This document shows, piece after piece, positions 57,167 through 64,000 of a stretch of DNA of 64,000 bases. Numbering within the stretch: the first letter of the stretch is position 1; each line of letters begins with the position of its first letter. The DNA comes from Vesta saturnalis (lineage: Eukaryota > Arthropoda > Insecta > Coleoptera > Lampyridae). Location: contig JARFJB010000821.1 of assembly GCA_036346205.1 (NCBI GenBank), positions 4,034,222 to 4,098,221 of the forward strand, written 5' to 3'. The notes under the pieces are model-generated. The model was not told the DNA's origin, ran no database searches, and worked only from the letters and a program-made list of their open reading frames with translations. The position numbers were made by a program, and so were the translations under genes.

Positions 57167-58120
57167 CCCTTTATGGGTCAGGATCACTTATATTTTGATT
57201 ACTTTAGGTCGATTATGGTTTGGTTAGGTAAACGATTGGGACACGAATGAACAAAACGGGTTTCTATAAAGCGTGGTGACACTGTAGAGGACCACTTCCA
57301 TTACGTGACACGAAATACCATGCGTTATTGATGTAAGTGGTCCCTCTACATTGAAAGCAGTAGTTTAAAAAAAAAAAAAAACGTGTTCTCACCTAAAAAT
57401 GTGCTCTTATTTTTGTGTTCAAAGTATAAAACAGAATAATATCAAATTCGTATTACACAAACGGTTTTCTTTTAGTTTTATTATTTCCATAAATATAACT
57501 CTTACCGCTTAGATGTTGTTGGCTAATCAATTTATAGATACATATTATCAAGGTCGCAAAATAAGAAGACCTTTACTTACAATAAAAAAAAATAAACTAA
57601 ATAAAGTAAGGGGCCATAAAATTTCAGTTGAGAACACTGTTCGCAAGTTAAATAAATAAAAAATAAATAAAAGACGATATGCAAATTACAGTACCAAGAA
57701 GATTATAAAGCGCACATTTTTGGATTGCGATGTAGTCCTGTGTTTAAACTGTTTCGAAAGTTTCCACAAAAGATAAAGATTTTCATGTTTATTTAATTTT
57801 ATGTTTTTTTATTTTGCGGTGTTATCAAAAGATACACATTTTCATGTTTATTTCATTTTTATATCTTTTTATTATGCCGTGTTATTATTTTTAGTATGGA
57901 AATAAATGATTTGTAAGTCAATACAAAAATTGTCTCTATAGGGATCACCATATTCTTGTTTTTTAGTAGTCCCCAATGGCGTGGTGGTCCCTATAGGGAC
58001 TATCACACCCTCAAATAATTTTAATTAAAACAAATGTTTGGGCAACTATTAGTAGCATAACCAGTGGTTCTAAACCCCAAAATAATAATTATTTCCAAAA
58101 AAGTTTTGCCTGTTAACGGG
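57167..58120. mobile_element. piggyBac-type non-autonomous element (MITE)
   Basis: 954 bp, flanked by TTAA on both sides (57163-57166 and 58121-58124). It starts CCCTTTATGGGTCAGG and ends with CCTGTTAACGGG (inverted CCCGTTAACAGG), which is piggyBac-like. Subterminal inverted segments occur (GTAGAGGACCACTT near 57290 against AAGTGGTCCCTCTAC near 57340, and GGTCCCTATAGGGAC near 57980). It has no coding capacity. The matching arm at about 63.45 kb lacks it and shows the intact target site. Confidence 0.85.
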
Positions 58121-58205
58121 TTAAAAGGAGTGGGAGTGTCACGTGACTCATTCCTCTACCTGGCCACGCCCACTTCCAGCACAAAATTCTGTAAACAGGC
58201 AGTAG

Positions 58206-58400
58206 GTGGATCCTAATAATACATTTAATCTCAAGTTGTTGATTGGAAACCTGTTTCGGTCAGATATTGCTAGATATGGAAACAAGTTGCAAATCCGAGA
58301 TGCTGGTTTGATATCAGCTTCTGACAAAAGAAGCTGGGTATCGGAACATGGTGATGCAGCATCTGCAGCCGATCATTATAACTGTAATGACATTACGTAA
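58206..58400 (+). other. Unassigned 64-codon open frame
   Basis: The frame reads RYGNKLQIRDAGLISASDK and SWVSEHGDAASAADHYNC with GTG as the only possible first codon. No homology is recognised. It may be an exon scrap or chance. It is recorded because its composition is more protein-like than its surroundings. Confidence 0.2.
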
Positions 58401-58792
58401 TGAATACTTTCGATGTGATGTCTGCAAGTAAATACGTATGGAATTTTGTTTACATCCGTTACGAAATAACACATTCACTTTTCGTATAACAACAATGCAA
58501 TTAACCGTTTATGTAATCTCCGATTAATTGCGTTTTATTATTATTATTATGTAGAATTTAACAACGTAGTTAAAATCAATGGCATGTTATCTTTATCTTG
58601 ATTATCTTTTCAATATCAAAATGGATCAATTGTTTTCTTTTAAATATCTTTTAAATTCAGCAGCCTAATTATTTGTTTATTTTAAAAGGTAGTTTTGTAT
58701 GTATATACACGGAATAAATATTTCAATATACAGTTCCCCAACACATAGTTATTATTACAACAGCAGAAAGAAAACACGTCTGAAGGTATGAC

Positions 58793-58796
<4 letters not shown>

Positions 58797-58865
<69 letters not shown>
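58797..58865. repeat. (TA)n microsatellite left of DD41D copy 3
   Basis: About 69 bp of TA. The preceding 60 bp (GAAAGAAAACACGTCTGAAGG) resemble the sequence before the TA run at 24878. Confidence 0.95.
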
Positions 58866-58866
<1 letters not shown>

Positions 58867-58980
58867 CCACATTCGCCTCGTTTTCTACGAGAAATGAAAA
58901 GGGTAAAGGGTTGGAAAATAACTTTTAGCGCAGTCATATGTGGGTTCTTGAAGAGCATATTCCAAAATTATTTTTGAATA
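58867..58980. repeat. Left half of a palindrome hosting DD41D copy 3
   Basis: Inverted partner of 61152-61258, starting CCACATTCGCCTCG. Joined without the transposon, the two halves form a palindrome with TA at its centre. Confidence 0.85.
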
Positions 58981-58982
58981 TA

Positions 58983-61149
58983 CAGGGTGGCACAAAAATA
59001 AAGTACATATCAAAGTTATATTTTTTCTTATGGAACACCCTATAATTTTTTATATTTTTAGATACTATAGATTAGATCAAATAAAGATAAGTTTCTGTTA
59101 CACTTACTATACCTAAAACTGATCGTTTCTGAGAAATTTTGAGAAATATAAAAATACATATTGTAATTTAAAAATTGCTTACACCCTGCAACATAGAACG
59201 AGCTGCTCAAAATTAAATCTACTGGTTAGCTGAAAATTAAAGGTATATAAAAGTTTTATTTCAAAATTATACAGAGTGGTGAAAAAAGTTGCTCCAAAGT
59301 TTAGGCACACATTTTATTGAATAGCTTCTTAAAGTTAAATACAACACCCCGTATTTAGTGGCTTATTTCGACGCAGAATTACATTCCCTTTAAAACTATA
59401 TTAGGGTTCCCTATGCCTATCTCTTATGCTTTTTACGCAAACGGCGTTTTTATATTTTACTTTTATCTGCTATACCTATCCTACTATTTTTTAATAATAG
59501 TAGGCTTTGTAAAATGGCGTTAATTATTTCAAAAAATGATTTGACAGTGACGTTACTTGTTAGTCAAACCATTATCGAAGAAAACTGTTTATTAGCGTCA
59601 AGAGTATATGCCCAAAGGTATCCTAACAGGCATCATCTTAATAAGTGTTCATTGGCAAAGTTGTTGCAGCTTTTCCGAAGATCAGGCAGTGTGTCTTATA
59701 CTAAGCCCGAACGACAAAAATCGGTTACCGGAAATAAGGAAAATGAATATTTAGTGATGGAATTTCTGGTAGAAGACCCTCAAACAAGTCACCGAAAAAT
59801 ACATGAAGCAACTGGAATAAGCAGACAGAGCATCCAAAGAATAATTTAAAACACAAATTTTACCCGTATCACATACAACTACATCAACAACTTTCTGAAG
59901 AAGATTATGATCGACGACTGAATTTTTGTTTATGGGTTCTAGAAAATTTGGTGATGAAAATTTTTGAATACGTGCTTTTTCCGATGATTCAAGTTTTCAT
60001 AACAACGGATTAGTTAATAGACATAACTTTCACTACTACAGTGACGAAAATCTTAATATTTTTAGAACCCTTGATCACCAGCACATACGGTGTGTTAACG
60101 TGTGGGGTGGAGTAATCGGAACGCAAATGGTAGGTCCATACTTTTTGATGTCCACTTAAACGGCGCCATGTTTCTTAGATTTATTAGGAACAATTTGCCT
60201 ATACTATTGGAAACTATTCCGCTTAATATTCGTCAACGAATGTGAATGCAGCTAGATGGTGCTCCTGCACACTTTGATAGACGTATTAGGAATGAATTAG
60301 ATGGGCAATATCACAATAGATGGATAGGACGAGTAGGTCCACAGCACTGGCCAGCCAGGTCTCCGGACCTAACAAGTCTCGACTATTTTGTATGGGGATA
60401 TATTAAAATATTGTTTACAATACACCGACAACAACACCTAACGATATGAAAGTACGAATAAGAGAAGCATTTCGTACCACAACGCCAAATATGTTATCCA
60501 GGGTTCAGCAATCATTTCGAAAAAGAGTTCGCTTATGTATTGAGAATAATGGACACAACTTTAAACATTTATTAAAATAATAATTCTTTTACTATTTAAG
60601 TTTGTTAACCGTTCAATAAAATGCTTTTAAAAATGTTTTTAGATTTTATTACAATACATTTACGATAAAGAAATTATTCATAAGTAAAATATAAAACGCC
60701 GTTTGCGTAAAAGCATAAGAGATATGTATAGGGAACCCTAGTATAGTTTTAAAGGAATATAATTCTGCGTCGAAATAATCCAGTAAATACGGGTATTACA
60801 TTTAACTTTAAGAAGTTATTCAATAAAATGTGTGCCTAAACTTTGGAGCAATTTTTCACCACTATGTATAATTTTGAAATAGAACTTTTATATGGTAGTA
60901 TACCTTAACCTTTCAGCTAACCAGTAGATTTAATTATGAGCAGCTCGTTCTATGTTACAGGGTGTAAGGAATTTTAAATTACAATATGTATTTTATATTT
61001 CTCAAAATTTCTCAGAAACGATCAGTTTTAGGTATAGGAAGTGTAACAGAAACTTACCTTTATTTGGTCTGTATCTAAAAATATAAAAATTATAGTGTTC
61101 CATAAGAAAAATATAACTTTGATATGTACTTTATTGTTGTCCCACCCTG
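58983..61149 (+). mobile_element. DD41D Tc1/mariner-type transposon, copy 3
   Basis: Starts CAGGGTGGCACAAAAATAAAG and ends with the near-inverse (...TGTCCCACCCTG), with flanking TA at 58981-58982 and 61150-61151. Length about 2167 bp. The inverted repeats reach from the tips to about 59515 and 60690. They include CGCAGAATTA(C/T)ATTCC and a segment AAAACGCCGTTTGCG. Confidence 0.9.
59514..60580 (+). pseudogene. DD41D transposase (copy 3), broken
   Basis: ATG 59514 opens MALIISKNDLTVTLLVSQTI and continues with YAQRYPNRHHLNKCSLAKLL, a helix-turn-helix region with TGISRQSIQRII, then a stop at 59847-59849. In other frames the domain continues: LFSDDSSFHNNGLVNRHNF (first Asp), CVNVWGGVIGTQMVGPYFF, then LDGAPAHFDRRI (second Asp) and RSPDLTSLDYFVWGYIK (third Asp; 41 residues between). 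The end NGHNFKHLLK stops at 60578-60580. It has at least one stop and two frameshifts, with the first and second catalytic Asp still present. Confidence 0.88.
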
Positions 61150-61151
61150 TA

Positions 61152-61258
61152 TATTCAAAATAATTTTGTAATATGCTCCTCAAGAACCCACATATGACTG
61201 CGCTAAAATTATTTCCCAACCCTTTTCATTTCTCGTAGAAAAACCGAGGCGAATGTGG
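61152..61258. repeat. Right half of the palindrome hosting DD41D copy 3
   Basis: Inverted partner of 58867-58980, followed by (TA)n at 61265-61308 and then CACTTGATATTG, a phrase also found after the TA run at 25114. Confidence 0.85.
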
Positions 61259-61261
61259 TGC

Positions 61262-61309
<48 letters not shown>

Positions 61310-61310
<1 letters not shown>

Positions 61311-63030
61311 CACTTGATATTGTTCACAAAAGTACTAGTAAAGATTTTAATGTATTATTATCCTTATAGGTTGACGTCATAAATCAACTTTGTAATAGCG
61401 TCAGCTGTTATTCTATAGACTCGATCTCAGTTCATTTGTTTAGTCAATTAGATAAATGTATGATTATTACGCTATTTTTAAATTAATAACATTATGCGGG
61501 CACGTATTTGTGGATGCGGGTAAATGGGACAAACTAAATTAATATTTCTCGGACAAAAATAATACTCGCAAAATGGGTGGTCACGGTGTGAGGAATCAGC
61601 CTCTGATTTATTAGGGCAGCTGTAAGAAAACAAAGCGCACTCTAGTGCTGGGCGATCCCAATTAACAAAATAATTATTCGCCAACGGTGGCAAAAAAGTC
61701 CCTAAATACTAAAAAAATATATCCACCAGGAAACAGCAATTCAGGGTGTCGTAAATAAACAAATTCCTGAAAAAAAAATAGAACCAAAAATCGTGTTCGC
61801 CTAAACAGGCTATCAATTAATAAAGCGGCTGTACAAAAAAATAAAATAATTAACTCTTTCAATCCGTCTGGGTCGGAATATATGGCCAAAATAACTGTTC
61901 AAATAAGGCGATCCATATACGGGATCCAAAAAAAGTTAAAAAATTAGGCCAAAAAAATAAATATAAATGCGATTAACTTTCACAAACGACAGTCAGCTAA
62001 TCGTTGTTAAAAAATTGTACTAGTTGAAATAAAATTAACAACTACAGTGCTTAAAATACTAAGACCAACCGGTATATACACGGTTGGCGGAAAACTAAGA
62101 CTCAATTCGTGAAACCAATATAACCAGACAAAAAAAATGGTGTTTGCCTAATCAGGTTATAAACTAATAAAGTCGGCTATATAACGGATTTATTTGTGCC
62201 AGCAATTTTGCACTAAATAAAATCAATCAGTTGCAAATTACTTTAGCCAAGCAAAATAGAACAAAATGGTATTTCGGGAGGTACTCGGAGTCAAACCTAA
62301 AATTATTTTTAAGAGAAAAAAACAAAACCTAATTCTAAAATGCAATCTGATGGAATGAGAAAAAAATTATTCCTGCAAATGGTCGTCGTCAAGCTTGAAT
62401 TTAATTTATAATCGGTGGTTATCCTGTGAAAAAATTCCAAGTATAACATTAAACTAAACAATTGATTACCTGTAAATGCTTAGGACAAACTTAATGTGAA
62501 ATTGATTTGTGATTTGAAAACCATTTTATTTGCGAACGATTACCCACGGGTAAAATGTTCAACTATAAAAGTATAAAAAAATCATGACTGTACGGATAGC
62601 TGACTTAGTGTTAATATAAATACTGGCTTTTAATAAGACGATAAGGGCAGTGTTGCTAAACTGCAAAGAAGCTCGTTGATAACACGCTTATCGATACAAT
62701 ATTTTTCCATAAAGGAAATATCTACAAATATAAGATTTACTACTTGTATCTTGTTATGTAAAAGTAGCGGGAGATAATTTATCACCACATCAACAGTAGT
62801 AGGTAAATCAAATTAATTTGCTTAATCAACAAACTTACTCGAATAGATCAGGGCACCACACCGTTCTTCGTACACACACTATATGCTATTAAATTTTTCA
62901 ACTGCAATATGCAAAAGATATGTAATTGACGTATTTGATAATATAACTCATCTGTGACCATGAATATATTTTATTAAAAATTAATTACCTGGAAGGTTTT
63001 AATTCAAACGGACAATTTTAGAACGTTAAA
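61310..63030. other. Unassigned AT-rich interior of the composite element
   Basis: No gene recognised. A diverged direct repeat of about 47 bp is present at 61793-61838 and 62140-62186 (GTGTT.GCCTAA.CAGG, then TAATAAAG.CGGCT). Confidence 0.5.
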
Positions 63031-63564
63031 ACAAATACAGGGTGTTCAAATAAATAACAATTTAGCGAGTTTGCGGAAGGGTGTTTACGGATCACGACGA
63101 AAGTATTTTTTTAGTAACGGAAATTATTGTTTCGTTACAGTAGATGTCGTCACAAACAATCAAGGAGGGATAAACAAGGGGCAAAGACCTGAGAACAAGT
63201 TCCGGAGGCGTATAGTGGTCTTATGAGGATCCCTTATTAGAATACTATTTAAAACTTCCCGACAAGGGGCGAGGACCCTAACACAAGTTCCGGAGACGTA
63301 CACCTGTCTTATGAATTAGTTATGAGGAACCCCTTATTAGCCTACCCTCAGAACGCACAGCCTGGAGCTGTACGCGCGCGCACAGCCAATCAACTGGAAG
63401 TGAGCGTGGCCACGTGACATCCCCACTCCCAACCGCCACCCTTTTAAATTGTGACGTCATACGATTAAAAGTGGGGGAGTTGTGAGCCTCACTCTACTGA
63501 CTCGCATTCGTGATAACATTTACCAACTGCAGTTCTCTCTTTCTTTTCTTAGCTATTAAACCTG

Positions 63565-63566
<2 letters not shown>

Positions 63567-63629
<63 letters not shown>
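63567..63629. repeat. (TA)n microsatellite
   Basis: About 63 bp of TA just right of the composite element. The sequence after it (to 64000) contains a TACAGGGTGTC tip at 63737 and resembles a terminal inverted repeat of another mariner-type element cut by the window end. Confidence 0.9.
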
Positions 63630-63634
<5 letters not shown>

Positions 63635-64000
63635 GTCCCGGAAAGGTCTTTAGAACGCTCTTTCACATAGAGTACACTTCAAAATAAGTCGATTTAACTA
63701 ATCGTACCTTAGTCCAAAAATTGATGATAACCGAGCTACAGGGTGTCAGAGTTGAACAAATGAATCACATTTTATTTAATATCCTTCGACTAATTCGAGC
63801 TAATTTCACGAAATTTGGTATACATGGGTTTCTTGGGATGAGAAACTCAACTTTGTTAACGATATTGTTGTATCTCCTATAACTTTCTTGTCCCACGGTG
63901 TATATCATTTTGGACTTGATAAATCTTTTTCCTTGTTTTCCGGTTAAGAAAGGTATACTTCATTGAACTTGCTAGAGGCAACCCTTGCCGAGAAAAACGC

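Larger units (their letters stand above)
57110..63505. mobile_element. Large composite inverted-repeat element
   Basis: The left end (57110-57166 continuing at 58121-58180) and right end (about 63400-63505) are inverted copies. They share CCCCACTTTTAATCG, ATGACGTCACAATT, then AAAAGG, GGGAGTG, GTCACGTG and GGCCACGC...CACTTCC. The left copy is interrupted by a piggyBac-type element. The interior holds a third DD41D element, TA tracts and unassigned sequence. No transposase of its own is recognised. The right part (63.16-63.34 kb) contains two copies of a TTCTAATAAGG...CGCCCC unit that also occurs in the 22.4-kb foldback arms. The borders are approximate. Confidence 0.6.

Overview
The window looks like arthropod nuclear DNA, most likely from an insect. 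It is AT-rich, packed with eukaryotic transposons, and holds one clear host gene whose six introns are only 46-52 bp long. Insect-typical repeats (Tc1/mariner-like DD41D elements, Jockey-like and RTE-like LINEs, Ty3/gypsy, hAT, ISL2EU, Penelope) fit this. A beetle is possible, but the sequence does not decide the order. The only fully intact protein gene is an SLC26-type sulfate/anion transporter on the minus strand (52030-54159, seven coding exons, 613 residues). The first 813 bases carry the last coding stretch of a second host-like gene of unknown identity.

Layout. 1-950: 3' end of an unrecognised gene. 1.1-1.5 kb: a duplicated AT-rich repeat. 2.6-3.9 kb: a Penelope-like retroelement fragment (GIY-YIG nuclease) with hairpins and a hammerhead-like motif. 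About 4.1-9.8 kb: a decayed ISL2EU-type transposon with a THAP/DDE transposase on + and a SWIM/YqaJ nuclease gene on -. The YqaJ gene is split by a 2.67-kb DD41D Tc1/mariner-type element with very long inverted repeats. 10.25-11.6 kb: four tandem 321-bp units, each with a tRNA-like gene with anticodon AGC. 11.6-12.4 kb: a Crypton-type tyrosine recombinase relic. 16.5-16.9 kb: a mariner scrap. 17.9-26.8 kb: a Ty3/gypsy relic (minus strand, primer-binding site at 26.8 kb) whose gag is split by a 4.05-kb foldback element with 1.3-kb arms. 27.3-31.1 kb: a Jockey-like LINE. 35.4-36.3 kb: a mariner relic. 36.3-39.4 kb: a hAT relic. 40.0-42.2 kb: a second DD41D element. 42.6-43.3 kb: transposase and reverse-transcriptase scraps. 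44.05-48.62 kb: a second hAT element carrying a 2.2-kb LINE insertion. 48.7-51.85 kb: another LINE. 52.0-54.2 kb: the SLC26 gene. 55.5 kb: a tRNA-Gly-like sequence. 57.1-63.5 kb: a composite inverted-repeat region holding a piggyBac-type MITE and a third DD41D element inserted at the centre of a small palindrome.

The transposon genes do not work together. They are layers of insertions, most broken by stops, frameshifts or deletions. Several nested events can be read exactly: TA duplications around the DD41D elements, an 8-bp duplication around the LINE in the hAT, and TTAA around the piggyBac-type element with an empty-site copy in the opposite arm. The most unusual items are the tandem AGC-anticodon tRNA array without the usual alanine acceptor determinant, the family of three diverged DD41D elements (one with a spliceosomal intron), and the two inverted-repeat elements that share a subterminal repeat unit.
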